Source: Aldehydirespirator sp965248735
GTDB lineage: Bacteria > Actinomycetota > Acidimicrobiia > Acidimicrobiales > Aldehydirespiratoraceae
Length of the DNA stretch: 64,000 bases
Assembly: GCA_965248735.1 (NCBI GenBank)
Contig: OZ252146.1
Coordinates: 1,116,001-1,180,000, forward strand
Direction of reading: 5' to 3'
The notes beneath the pieces are model-generated. The model worked only from the letters and a program-made list of their open reading frames with translations, was not told the DNA's origin and searched no databases. Shown here piece after piece: positions 7,139 to 15,372 of this stretch. Position 1 is the first letter of the stretch, and each line of letters opens with the position of its first letter. Both the position numbers and the translations under genes were made by a program.

Positions 7139-8317
7139 TTAAGTCTGGTCGCCGGCGGGCGGGAGCCGGTAGTCGGCTCCCAGGGTCCGCCAGATCAATG
7201 GGACGCCGGGCCGGTAGGCGAGGTGATGGCGGCTGGGTGCGTCGAGGATGGTCACGTGGGCCGGAGCGCCGGGGGCGAGCCGCCCCACGTCGGTCCGGCC
7301 CAGCGCGCCCGCCCCTCCAGTCGTCACCGCGGCGATGGCCTCGTCGATGGTCATATGCATGTCGCGCACGGCCAGCGCCATGCAGAACGACAGCGAGCTC
7401 GTGTAGCTCGAACCCGGATTGCAGTTGGAGGCGATGGCCACCCGCACCCCGGCGTCGATGGCCCGGCGGGCGTTGGGATAGGGCTGGCGGGTGGAGAAGT
7501 CGGTGGCCGGCAGGAATGTGGCCACGGTGTCGCTGGAGGCCAGGGCCTCGATGTCGGCGTCCGAGAGATACGTGCAGTGGTCCACCGACGCGCAGCCCAT
7601 CTCCACTCCGAGCTGCACTCCCGGCCCGTGCCCTAGCTGGTTGGCGTGGAGTCGCAGCCCCAGTCCGGCGGTCCGGCCCGCCTCGAGCACGGCCCGGGAC
7701 TGTTCGGCGTCGAACGCGCCGATTTCGCAGAACACGTCGATCCACCGGACGCGGCCGGCGACCGCGTCGAGCATCGGTCCGCACACCAGCTCGACGTAGT
7801 CGTCGGCCCGCCCCTGGTACTCGCTGGGCACCAGGTGGGCGCCCAGGAACGTGGCCTCCGGAGTGGCCTCGGCGGCCAGGGAGGCCAGCTCGGCCTCGGA
7901 GTCCACCGACAGCCCGTAGCCCGACTTGATCTCCACCGTGGTGGTGCCCGCCCGGTGGACCTCGGCCAGCCTCTGTTCGAGCGAGGTCCGCAATGCGGCT
8001 CGCCCCGCGGTCCTAGTGGCTTCGGTGGTGACCCTGATCCCGCCCCCGTCGTAGGGAACGCCGGCCATGCGCCGGGTGAACTCCTCGGCCCGGTCGCCCG
8101 CGAACACCAAGTGGGTGTGGGAGTCCACGAACCCGGGCAGCACGCACCGGCCGCCGACGTCGAGGCGCTCGTCGGCGACGGCTCCGGCCGGACCCACCGC
8201 CACCACCGTGTCCCCGTCGATGACTACCGACGCGTCCTCCACGACCCCGAGCGGGCCTGCCCCGAGCGCGGGGTCGTTGGTGACCAGCTCGGAGATGTTG
8301 TCGATCACAAGGGTCAT
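7139..8317 (-). CDS. hutI: imidazolonepropionase
   Basis: Third step of histidine degradation: hydrolyses 4-imidazolone-5-propanoate to N-formimino-L-glutamate. The 392-aa amidohydrolase-fold protein has metal-site motifs HTH (H67, H69), the substrate-site YGLSVDSE region, LHANQLG (H224) and VDHCTYL (H247). The residue that is a metal-binding/catalytic Asp in family members (AxDxNPG motif) is Asn298 here (IASNCNPGSS; codon AAC at 7426-7424). This is unexpected and could impair or change catalysis, or be a sequence error. ATG 8317 overlaps the hutF stop by 4 bp (ATGA), showing tight coupling within the hutU-def-hutF-hutI operon. Confidence 0.93.
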   Translation of the reverse strand: MTLVIDNISELVTNDPALGAGPLGVVEDASVVIDGDTVVAVGPAGAVADERLDVGGRCVLPGFVDSHTHLVFAGDRAEEFTRRMAGVPYDGGGIRVTTEATRTAGRAALRTSLEQRLAEVHRAGTTTVEIKSGYGLSVDSEAELASLAAEATPEATFLGAHLVPSEYQGRADDYVELVCGPMLDAVAGRVRWIDVFCEIGAFDAEQSRAVLEAGRTAGLGLRLHANQLGHGPGVQLGVEMGCASVDHCTYLSDADIEALASSDTVATFLPATDFSTRQPYPNARRAIDAGVRVAIASNCNPGSSYTSSLSFCMALAVRDMHMTIDEAIAAVTTGGAGALGRTDVGRLAPGAPAHVTILDAPSRHHLAYRPGVPLIWRTLGADYRLPPAGDQT

Positions 8318-9681
8318 GGTGCTGTGACCTCCGCGACGGCTGATCCGAGCTCGGCCGCGACATCGACGGTGGTGTGCCGTCCGCCGCGCACGACGGTCCT
8401 CCCGCCCACCACCAGGTGGCGCACGTCCGCGCTGGTGGCCGCGAAGATCGTCGCGGCCAGCGCGGTGTCGGCTCCGGCTCCGGCCATCCGCACCGAGTCG
8501 AGCCCCACCGTGGCGAAGTCGGCCAGCGCGCCCGCCTCCAGGACGCCGCCGTCGCGCCAACCCAGGGACCGGTAGCCGCCGGCGGTGGCCATCGAGGCCA
8601 GGGCCTCCACGGAGAACACCCCCCGGACGTGGGTGGCCGCCCGCTGGTCGAGCTCGACCGTGCGGGCCTCCTCGAGGATGTCGACGGTGGCGTGGGAGTC
8701 CGAGCCCAGGCACAGTCCGGCTCCTGCCCCGGCCAGGCCGGTGCTCGGTCCGGTGCCGTCGGCCAGGTCCCGCTCGGTGGTGGGGCACAGGCAGCAGTGC
8801 GACCCGGCCTCGCCGATCAGCGCGGTGTCGCGCTCGGAGGCGTGGGTGGCGTGCACCAGCGTCGTGTCGGGGCCCAACCCGCCGGCCTGCGCTATCACGT
8901 CCGTGGGAGTCAGGCCGTGGACGTTGAAGCACTGCTGGTTCTCCGCCGGCTGCTCCGAGGCATGGAAGTGCAGCGGGGCGCCGCGCCCTCGGGCCCAGTC
9001 CGCAGCCACCTTGATGGCCGGCGGGTCGACGGCTCGGACCGAGTGCACCGCCGCGCCGACCCTGACCGTCGGGCCGGCCAGCTTGGAAGCCACCCCGTCA
9101 GCCCTCTCAGCCCACCGGTCGGCGCTGCCGTCGCTGAACCGGGCCTGTTCGGGCCGAAGCGGCCCGTAGCCGCTGTCTGCCGCGAGATCGAGCCCGCCGT
9201 GGAGGTACAGCGTGTCCAGCAGGGTCAGGCGGATGCCGGCGTCGCGGGCCGCGGCCGCCACCGCCTCGCCCATGGCGCCGGGGTCGTCGTAGGCCCCCCC
9301 GCCGGGTCGGTGGTGGACATAGTGGAACTCGCCCACCACGCCGATGCCGGCCAGGGCCATCTCCGCGAACGCCGCCCGGGCCAGCCGGTAGTAGCGGTCG
9401 GGATCCAGCCGGGCCGCCACCCGGTACATTAGGTCGCGCCAGGTCCAGAAGTTCCCCCGCCCGCTGTGGGTTCGCCCCCGCAGAGCCCGGTGGAAGGCGT
9501 GGCTGTGTGCGTTGGCCAGCGCAGGCAGGGTCAGGCCCCGCAGAGGCACGGCTCCTTCGGGCCGGATCCGCACGCCGGAGGAAACGGCCGCGATGCGGTC
9601 GCCGTCGACGGTGATCTCCACACCCGGCTCGGCCCGGTCGCCGCCGAGCCAGGCCAGCTCGCACCAGTACCGCTGCGTCAT
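8314..9681 (-). CDS. hutF: formimidoylglutamate deiminase
   Basis: Deiminates N-formimino-L-glutamate to N-formyl-L-glutamate plus ammonia, which defines the two-step (HutF) branch of the histidine pathway. The 455-aa amidohydrolase has the metal motif ALANAHSHAFHRALRG (H59, H61), a WTWRDLMYR segment typical of HutF, LVHATH and the catalytic Asp in LGSDSHATVD. ATG 9681 overlaps the stop of the deformylase-family gene (ATGA), and its own stop overlaps the hutI start. The longer frame upstream of 9681 is out-of-frame sequence of the neighbouring gene. The product N-formylglutamate needs a deformylase; no HutG gene is present in this window. Confidence 0.93.
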   Translation of the reverse strand: MTQRYWCELAWLGGDRAEPGVEITVDGDRIAAVSSGVRIRPEGAVPLRGLTLPALANAHSHAFHRALRGRTHSGRGNFWTWRDLMYRVAARLDPDRYYRLARAAFAEMALAGIGVVGEFHYVHHRPGGGAYDDPGAMGEAVAAAARDAGIRLTLLDTLYLHGGLDLAADSGYGPLRPEQARFSDGSADRWAERADGVASKLAGPTVRVGAAVHSVRAVDPPAIKVAADWARGRGAPLHFHASEQPAENQQCFNVHGLTPTDVIAQAGGLGPDTTLVHATHASERDTALIGEAGSHCCLCPTTERDLADGTGPSTGLAGAGAGLCLGSDSHATVDILEEARTVELDQRAATHVRGVFSVEALASMATAGGYRSLGWRDGGVLEAGALADFATVGLDSVRMAGAGADTALAATIFAATSADVRHLVVGGRTVVRGGRHTTVDVAAELGSAVAEVTAP

Positions 9682-10247
9682 GAGCCGATGCTCTCGGTGA
9701 ACCGGGAGATGCGCTCGACGAACGCGTCGCGGTGGTGCCGCTCGAACTCGTCCCAGGTGCTCAGGGTCGCCGGGTCGGCCCGATCCACGATCAGGATTCC
9801 GTCGAGGTGGTCGCACTCGTGCTGCCAGGTGCCCGCGGTGAGGCCCCGTGCTTGCTGGCGGTGCTCGGTGCCGTGACGGTCGAAGTAGCGGACCCGGAGA
9901 TTGACCGAGCGGACCACGTCGCCGCGCAGCGGCACCGAGAGGCAGCCCTCGTTGATGACCACCGTCTCGCCGTCGAGCACCTCCAGTTGGGGGTTGATGG
10001 CGACCGTCAACGGGATGGGCGGCTTGTAGGGGTAGCGGGGGTTGTCGTTCACTTCGATGGCGGCGATCCGGGCCGTCTCGCCGATCTGGTTGGCGGCCAG
10101 CCCTGCCCCGTTGGCGTGGCGCATCGTGTCGATGAGGTCGTCCACGATGCCTTGCACCCGCCCGCTGGCGATCTCGGATTGCGGCACAGCCGCGGCCGGG
10201 GCGCGCAGCGCCGGATGGCCGATGGAGAGGATGTCTCGGACGGTCAC
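9678..10247 (-). CDS. peptide-deformylase-family protein, likely N-formylglutamate deformylase
   Basis: A 189-aa protein with all three peptide deformylase motifs: GAGLAANQ (residues 47-54), EGCLS (100-104, metal ligand C102) and HECDH (143-147, metal ligands H143 and H147, catalytic E144). It is therefore a structurally intact metallo-deformylase. Its context is unusual. GTG 10247 overlaps the hutU stop (GTGA) and its own stop overlaps the hutF start (ATGA), so it is translationally embedded between two histidine-degradation genes. HutF makes N-formylglutamate, and the usual hydrolase HutG is not in this locus. I infer that this enzyme removes the formyl group from that small substrate. The alternative is an ordinary housekeeping Def that happens to sit here; the lack of fmt beside it argues against that. 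Confidence 0.85.
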   Translation of the reverse strand: MTVRDILSIGHPALRAPAAAVPQSEIASGRVQGIVDDLIDTMRHANGAGLAANQIGETARIAAIEVNDNPRYPYKPPIPLTVAINPQLEVLDGETVVINEGCLSVPLRGDVVRSVNLRVRYFDRHGTEHRQQARGLTAGTWQHECDHLDGILIVDRADPATLSTWDEFERHHRDAFVERISRFTESIGS

Positions 10248-11953
10248 GGAACCAGAGGCCGAGCGGATAGATCGCGGCTCGGTGACGGTATGTGCACGCC
10301 GCGCTCGGCGGCCACCTCTCGGGCCCTGTTGTAGCCGGCGTCGACGTGGCGAATCACGCCGGTGGCGGGGTCGTTGAGAAGGACCCGCTCCAGCTTCTGT
10401 GCGGCCAGATCGGTCCCGTCGGCCACGCTCACCTGGCCGGCGTGGATCGACCGTCCGATGCCCACGCCGCCGCCGTGGTGGATGCTCACCCACGATGCGC
10501 CCGACGACGTGTTGACCAGCGCATTCAGCAGGGGCCAGTCGGCGATGGCGTCGCTGCCGTCGAGCATGTCCTCGGTCTCCCGGTAGGGCGAGGCCACCGA
10601 GCCCGAGTCGAGGTGGTCGCGCCCGATGACGATGGGCGCGGCCAACTCGCCGGATCGGACCATCTCATTGAACCGCAGCCCCAGCCGGTGGCGCTCCCCG
10701 TAGCCGAGCCAGCAGATCCGGGCCGGCAGGCCCTGGAACGCGACCCGCTCGCCGGCCAGGGTGATCCATCGCTTGAGGTCCTCGTCTTCGGGGAACTCCT
10801 CCAGCACGGCCCGGTCGGTGGCCGCGATGTCGGCCGGGTTGCCCGACAGCGCCACCCAGCGGAACGGCCCCTTGCCCTCGCAGAACAGGGGCCGGATGTA
10901 GGCGGGCAGGAACCCCGGATAGTCGAAGGCCCGTTCGCAGCCCCCGAGAACGGCCTCGGCCCGCAGGCTGTTGCCGTAGTCGAACACCTCGGCGCCGGCG
11001 TCGAGGAAGCCCACCATGGCCTCCACATGGGCGGCCATGGCCGCCCGGGACCGTCGCACGAACTCGGCGGGCTGGTTGCGGCGCAGCTCGTCGGCGGCAG
11101 GGGGCGACAGGTCGTTGGGAACGTACATCAGCGGATCGTGCGCCGAGGTCTGGTCGGTGACGATGTCTGCTGCGACACCGTCGGCCAGCAGGCGCGGCAC
11201 CACGTCGGCCGCGTTGCCGACCAGACCCACCGACAGCGGGCGGCGGGCCCCGCGGGCCTCGGTGCAGCGGCGCAGGGCGTCGTTGTAGTCATCGGCGACC
11301 ACATCGAGATAGCGGGTCTCCACCCGGCGAGCGGCCCGCTCGGGATCGACCTCGATGCACAGCGCCACCCCCTCGTTCATGGTGATGGCCAGCGGCTGGG
11401 CGCCGCCCATCCCGCCCAGCCCGGCGGTGACGGTGAGGGTTCCCGCCAGCGACCCGCCGAACCGCTTGCGGGCGATGGCCGCGAAGCACTCGTAGGTGCC
11501 CTGGAGGATCCCCTGGGTGCCGATGTAGATCCACGACCCCGCCGTCATCTGCCCGTACATGGTCAGGCCGAGATGTTCCAGCCGGCGGAACTCGTCCCAT
11601 GTGCCCCACTCCGGGACCAGGTTGGAGTTGGCGATCAGGACCCTGGGTGCCCACTCGTGGGTACGGAGCACGCCGACCGGCTTGCCCGACTGCACCAGCA
11701 GGGTCTCGTCGCCGCCGAGGTCGGTCAACTCCCGGATCATGGCGTGGTAGGCGTCCCACGATCTCGCGGCCCGGCCCGTGCCCCCGTAGACGACGAGGTC
11801 GTCGGGTCGCTCGGCCACGTCGGGGTCGAGATTGTTCTGCAGCATCCGGAAGGCAGCCTCCTGGGGCCAGCCGCGACAGGTCAGCGACGTGCCTGTGGGG
11901 GATCTCACTCCTCCGGGAGGAGCGCTGGCGCTGTGCTGTGCAGTGGCGGGCAT
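10244..11953 (-). CDS. hutU: urocanate hydratase
   Basis: Second step of histidine degradation: hydrates urocanate to imidazolonepropionate with NAD+ as electrophilic cofactor. The 569-aa protein matches the family from end to end: LTCRGWPQEAAFRMLQNNLD near the start, YGGTGRAARSWDAYH, a central NAD-binding region and the C-terminal HHGGGVGIGRSIHAG and NDPATGVIRHVDAGY motifs. ATG 11953 was chosen because the family similarity begins soon after it; the frame is open further upstream into the promoter. It heads the minus-strand hut operon and is followed by the deformylase-family gene with a GTGA overlap. Its likely promoter (TTGGCA at 12020-12015, TACGAT at 11996-11991) overlaps a palindrome next to the IclR gene. 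Confidence 0.95.
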   Translation of the reverse strand: MPATAQHSASAPPGGVRSPTGTSLTCRGWPQEAAFRMLQNNLDPDVAERPDDLVVYGGTGRAARSWDAYHAMIRELTDLGGDETLLVQSGKPVGVLRTHEWAPRVLIANSNLVPEWGTWDEFRRLEHLGLTMYGQMTAGSWIYIGTQGILQGTYECFAAIARKRFGGSLAGTLTVTAGLGGMGGAQPLAITMNEGVALCIEVDPERAARRVETRYLDVVADDYNDALRRCTEARGARRPLSVGLVGNAADVVPRLLADGVAADIVTDQTSAHDPLMYVPNDLSPPAADELRRNQPAEFVRRSRAAMAAHVEAMVGFLDAGAEVFDYGNSLRAEAVLGGCERAFDYPGFLPAYIRPLFCEGKGPFRWVALSGNPADIAATDRAVLEEFPEDEDLKRWITLAGERVAFQGLPARICWLGYGERHRLGLRFNEMVRSGELAAPIVIGRDHLDSGSVASPYRETEDMLDGSDAIADWPLLNALVNTSSGASWVSIHHGGGVGIGRSIHAGQVSVADGTDLAAQKLERVLLNDPATGVIRHVDAGYNRAREVAAERGVHIPSPSRDLSARPLVP

Positions 11954-11990
11954 CGCGGACCCCGTTCCTGAAGGCCTCGTGGCTACTTGC

Positions 11991-12022
11991 ATCGTAGCCG
12001 CTATTGGCCTATTGTGCCAATA
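11991..12022. promoter_or_regulatory. divergent hutU / iclR-hutH promoters with shared palindromic operator
   Basis: A perfect 7-bp inverted repeat (TATTGGC at 12002-12008, GCCAATA at 12016-12022) with a 7-bp spacer. Its right arm lies over the -35 box of the hutU promoter (TTGGCA, 18-bp spacer, TACGAT, minus strand). Its centre contains TATTGT (12010-12015), which sits 6 nt before ATG 12022 of the IclR gene and looks like the -10 box of a leaderless transcript. A protein bound here would cover both promoters, which fits autoregulation and control by the adjacent IclR protein. Confidence 0.6.
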
Positions 12023-12783
12023 TGCAGCAAGAGATTTCAATACCTGAAACAAGAACCACTGAAACCCGAGATATTGAACAAAATGCCCCCGCGTCGCCCT
12101 CCCCGCTGCACAGGTCGCGCTCGGCCGAGCGGGTGCTGACTCTCCTGGACACCGTGATCACCGAGGGCGCGCTCAGCCTCACTGCGGCGGCAGTCCGAAC
12201 CGGTATGCCGGCCAGCACGGCCCTGCGCCACCTGCGGGTCCTCACCGACCGCGGGTACGTCGTCAAGGACGACTTCGGGACCTATTCCGTCGGGCCCTCG
12301 TTCTTGCGCACCGCCTTGGCCTCGCTGCAGTCGGGTCCCTACGCCCGGCTCACCGCGGCGGCCCAGCCCCAACTTGAGCGTCTCGTCGAGGCCACCGAGG
12401 AGTCCGCGTACCTGGCCGTACGCGACGGCGACGAGGCGGTCTATATCGACTCGGTGGAGGGTCGGCGGGCCATCCGCCACGTCGGCTGGGTGGGCCGCGC
12501 GGTCCCCATCGACGGCACGGCGGTAGGCGAAGCCCTGCTCTCCGTTCCTCTGGCACCGGGCGCCCGCCCCGCGCCCATCTTCAACACCGGCGCCATCGAG
12601 CCCGACGTCACCGCAGTCTGCGCGCCGATCTACGGCTCCGCGGGCCTGCTCGCCGCCCTGTCGGTGCTCGGCCCGGCGGAGCGGCTCGTCGGCCGCCGCC
12701 TCCAGACTGCGGCCACCGCCGTGGTCGAGGCGGCTGTGGCCACCGCGCTGGCGCTCTCCTCACCGGAGGCAGCCCTCGCGTGA
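12022..12783 (+). CDS. IclR-family transcriptional regulator of the hut genes
   Basis: A 253-aa IclR protein with an N-terminal winged helix-turn-helix (SAERVLTLLDTVITEGALSL through TGMPASTALRHLRVL, residues about 35-85) and a C-terminal effector-binding domain (AYLAVRDGDEAVYIDSVEG, then GTAVGEALL). IclR proteins bind short palindromes as tetramers and respond to small metabolites; urocanate or imidazolonepropionate would be natural candidates, but this is inference. The effector domain is shorter than usual near its C-terminal half. ATG 12022 is preferred to TTG 12004 because a TATTGT box lies 6 nt upstream. The gene overlaps hutH by 4 bp (GTGA), so the regulator and the first enzyme are co-expressed. 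Confidence 0.9.
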   Translation: MQQEISIPETRTTETRDIEQNAPASPSPLHRSRSAERVLTLLDTVITEGALSLTAAAVRTGMPASTALRHLRVLTDRGYVVKDDFGTYSVGPSFLRTALASLQSGPYARLTAAAQPQLERLVEATEESAYLAVRDGDEAVYIDSVEGRRAIRHVGWVGRAVPIDGTAVGEALLSVPLAPGARPAPIFNTGAIEPDVTAVCAPIYGSAGLLAALSVLGPAERLVGRRLQTAATAVVEAAVATALALSSPEAALA

Positions 12784-14306
12784 CGGTGGATCTCGACGGA
12801 GCAGGCGTCACCGTGGCCGACGTCGTCGCCATTGCCCGCCGCGGCGAGAAGGTACGCCTCAGCGACGGCGCCCTGTCGCGCATGGCCGATGCCCGCCGCA
12901 TCGTCGAGTCCCTGGCCGACGGCGAACCCGTCTACGGGATCTCAACCGGCTTCGGTGCCCTGGCCAACACCACCATCCCCGCGGACCGGCGGGCTGCGCT
13001 CCAGCAGTCCCTGATCCGGTCCCACGCGGCCGGGATGGGACCGGCGGTGGAAGCCGAGGTGGTCAGGGCCATGATGTTCCTCAGAGTCCGAACCCTGGCC
13101 TTCGGGGCGTCAGGCGCGAGGCCGCAGGTCGCGGAGTCGCTGGTGCGCCTGATCAACGCGAGCGTGGTTCCCGTCGTGCCCGAGCACGGCTCTCTGGGCG
13201 CCAGCGGCGACCTCGCGCCGTTGGCCCATGCCGCGCTCGTTCTGATCGGCGAGGGCGAGGTGCTGACCGACGATGGCCCGATCGACGCAGCTGAGGCCCT
13301 AGCCCGGGCGGGCATCGAGCCCCTGGAGTTGGTCGAGAAGGAGGGCTTGGCCCTCACCAACGGCACCGACGGGATTCTGGGAATGCTCTGCCTCGCGGCC
13401 CACGACGCCAAGCACCTCCTGACCGTCGCCGACATCGTGGGCGCCTGCAGCGTCGAGGCCCTGCTGGCCACCGACCGCGCCTTCGCCGCGGACCTGCTGG
13501 CCCTGCGGCCCCATCCCGGCCAGCAGGCCAGCGCGGCCAACCTCCGGGCTGTGCTGGCCGGCTCACCCATCGTGGCCAGCCACCGCCACGGCGACGACCG
13601 GGTTCAGGACGCCTACTCCATCAGGTGCACCCCCCAGGTTCACGGCGCGGCCCGCGACACCCTCGAGTTCGTGATCGGGGTGACCGACCGGGAGCTGGCC
13701 TCGGCCATAGACAATCCGATGGTGCTTTCTGACGGCCGGGTCGAGTCGTGCGGCAACTTCCACGGCGCCCCGGTCGCGCTGGCCGCCGACTATCTGGCCA
13801 TCGCCGCGTCCGAGGTCGGCGCCATCGCCGAGCGGCGCATCGACCGCCTGCTCGACCCCAGCCGATCTCACGGCCTGGCCCCCTTCCTGGCCGACGATCC
13901 GGGCGTGGACAGCGGGCTGATGATCGGCCAGTACACCGCGGCCGCCCTGTGCGCCGAGAACCGGCGCCTGGCCGCCCCGGCCGCGGTGGACTCGCTGCCC
14001 ACCTCGGCCATGCAGGAGGACCACGTGTCGATGGGCTGGGGCGCGGCCCGCAAGCTGCGCCGCGTCATCGACAACCTGCGCCGGATCCTGGCCGTCGAAT
14101 GGGTGGCGGCCGCTCGCGGCATCGAGCTGCGAGCACCCCTGCATCCCGCGGCGGGCACCGCCGCGGCCATCAGCCTGCTGCGGAGGAGAGTGCCCGGCCC
14201 GGGGCCTGATCGCTGGCTGTCCCCCGAGCTCGCGGCAGCCGAGCGGATGCTGGCCGACGAGGCTCTGGCAACCGCGGTGGAGGCAGCCACGGGCCCCCTG
14301 GCCTGA
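12780..14306 (+). CDS. hutH: histidine ammonia-lyase
   Basis: First step of histidine degradation: removes ammonia from L-histidine to give urocanate. The 508-aa protein carries the Ala-Ser-Gly triad (A141-S142-G143 in GSLGASGDLAPL) that cyclises to the MIO electrophile, the YGISTGFG active-site tyrosine loop (residues 52-59), and QDAYSIRCTPQVHGA and SAMQEDHVSMG motifs typical of HutH. Length is as expected. GTG 12780 overlaps the IclR stop by 4 bp. It is transcribed away from the rest of the pathway, so one operator region controls the first enzyme on one side and the later enzymes on the other. Confidence 0.96.
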   Translation: MTVDLDGAGVTVADVVAIARRGEKVRLSDGALSRMADARRIVESLADGEPVYGISTGFGALANTTIPADRRAALQQSLIRSHAAGMGPAVEAEVVRAMMFLRVRTLAFGASGARPQVAESLVRLINASVVPVVPEHGSLGASGDLAPLAHAALVLIGEGEVLTDDGPIDAAEALARAGIEPLELVEKEGLALTNGTDGILGMLCLAAHDAKHLLTVADIVGACSVEALLATDRAFAADLLALRPHPGQQASAANLRAVLAGSPIVASHRHGDDRVQDAYSIRCTPQVHGAARDTLEFVIGVTDRELASAIDNPMVLSDGRVESCGNFHGAPVALAADYLAIAASEVGAIAERRIDRLLDPSRSHGLAPFLADDPGVDSGLMIGQYTAAALCAENRRLAAPAAVDSLPTSAMQEDHVSMGWGAARKLRRVIDNLRRILAVEWVAAARGIELRAPLHPAAGTAAAISLLRRRVPGPGPDRWLSPELAAAERMLADEALATAVEAATGPLA

Positions 14307-14317
14307 TGGGTAAGCGG

Positions 14318-14402
<85 letters not shown>

Positions 14403-14525
14403 GTGGCCTCGGCCCGCCCGGGGCGGACCGGGCGCGAGACTAGCGGGCCCGCGGGCCGAATCACCGTGTCACCGGCCGGGCCCGACCCGCCCCGGACTCC
14501 TCACGGTCGCCAGTAGCATCCGCGC

Positions 14526-15311
14526 GTGCGCCTCGACTTCGGAGCGGCCAGCGATGTGGGTCTGCACCGCCGCGAGAACCAGGATCGGTATCTCGCCGAC
14601 GGCGCCCTGTTCGCGGTGGCGGACGGGCTCGGAGGCCACTCGGGAGGAGGCACCGCGGCGGCGATAGCCACCGAAGTGCTCGCCCGCCGCAGCCGCCTCG
14701 ACTCGCTCGCACATCTCATAGCCCTCGCGGGCTCGGCCAACACGGCCATATTCGAGGCCGCCATAGACGATCCGCGCCTGAGGGAGATGTCCACCACGCT
14801 GTGCGCGCTGGCAGCCGTCGGCGACGCCGCGGACCCGGCCCAGCTGGCAGTCTGCAACGTTGGCGACTCCCGCCTCTACGCGCTCACCCCCGACCGTTTC
14901 AGCCAGATCACCGTCGACCACACCATGTCCGAGAACCTGGTCCGCGACGGGGTCATCTCACCCGCGGAGGCGGCCACCCACGCCGACCGCCACAAGCTCA
15001 CCCGGGCTGTCGGGCACGAGCACCGGGTGCATGTCGACGGCTGGGAGCTGGCCGCGCTGGCGGGGACCCGCTTTCTAGTGTGCAGCGACGGGCTGACCAA
15101 CGAGGTGACCGATCCCGACATCGCCGAGATCCTGCGATCCGTCGCCGACCCCGCGGCCGCGGCCCGCAGCCTCGTGGAGCGGGCGGTGCGGCCCGGTCAC
15201 GGCCGCGACAACGCCACCGTCGTGGTCGTCGACGTGGCCGAGGGCGCCGCGTCCGGACCGGACGGCTCGGACCAGTTGGTGCTCGCGTCCAGGCCCGCCG
15301 TCTCGGCCTGA
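14526..15311 (+). CDS. PP2C-type Ser/Thr protein phosphatase (PstP-like)
   Basis: A 261-aa PPM-family phosphatase that reverses Ser/Thr kinase phosphorylation, using two metal ions. Motifs: RRENQDRY (motif 1 Asp), ADGLGGHSGG (metal Asp), VGDSRLY, CSDGLTNEV and GRDNATVVVVD (final metal Asp). It is the catalytic domain only, with no membrane segment, unlike mycobacterial PstP. It sits 61 bp upstream of pknB, recalling the pstP-rodA-pbpA-pknA-pknB operon of other actinobacteria, but the cell-wall and second kinase genes between them are absent. GTG 14526 is preceded by TAGCAT (14514-14519) at 6 nt, with no Shine-Dalgarno sequence, which suggests a leaderless transcript. Confidence 0.93.
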   Translation: MRLDFGAASDVGLHRRENQDRYLADGALFAVADGLGGHSGGGTAAAIATEVLARRSRLDSLAHLIALAGSANTAIFEAAIDDPRLREMSTTLCALAAVGDAADPAQLAVCNVGDSRLYALTPDRFSQITVDHTMSENLVRDGVISPAEAATHADRHKLTRAVGHEHRVHVDGWELAALAGTRFLVCSDGLTNEVTDPDIAEILRSVADPAAAARSLVERAVRPGHGRDNATVVVVDVAEGAASGPDGSDQLVLASRPAVSA

Positions 15312-15372
15312 TCGCGGCATCAGCCCGGCGCCCTCTTCTTGGGGCCAGAGGCGGCCGGTACAATGGCCAACG

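Noticed and set aside
5719..7929. Plus-strand frame of 736 codons
   Set aside because: Antisense to the FAD oxidoreductase and hutI; composition is that of a shadow frame and no domain is visible.
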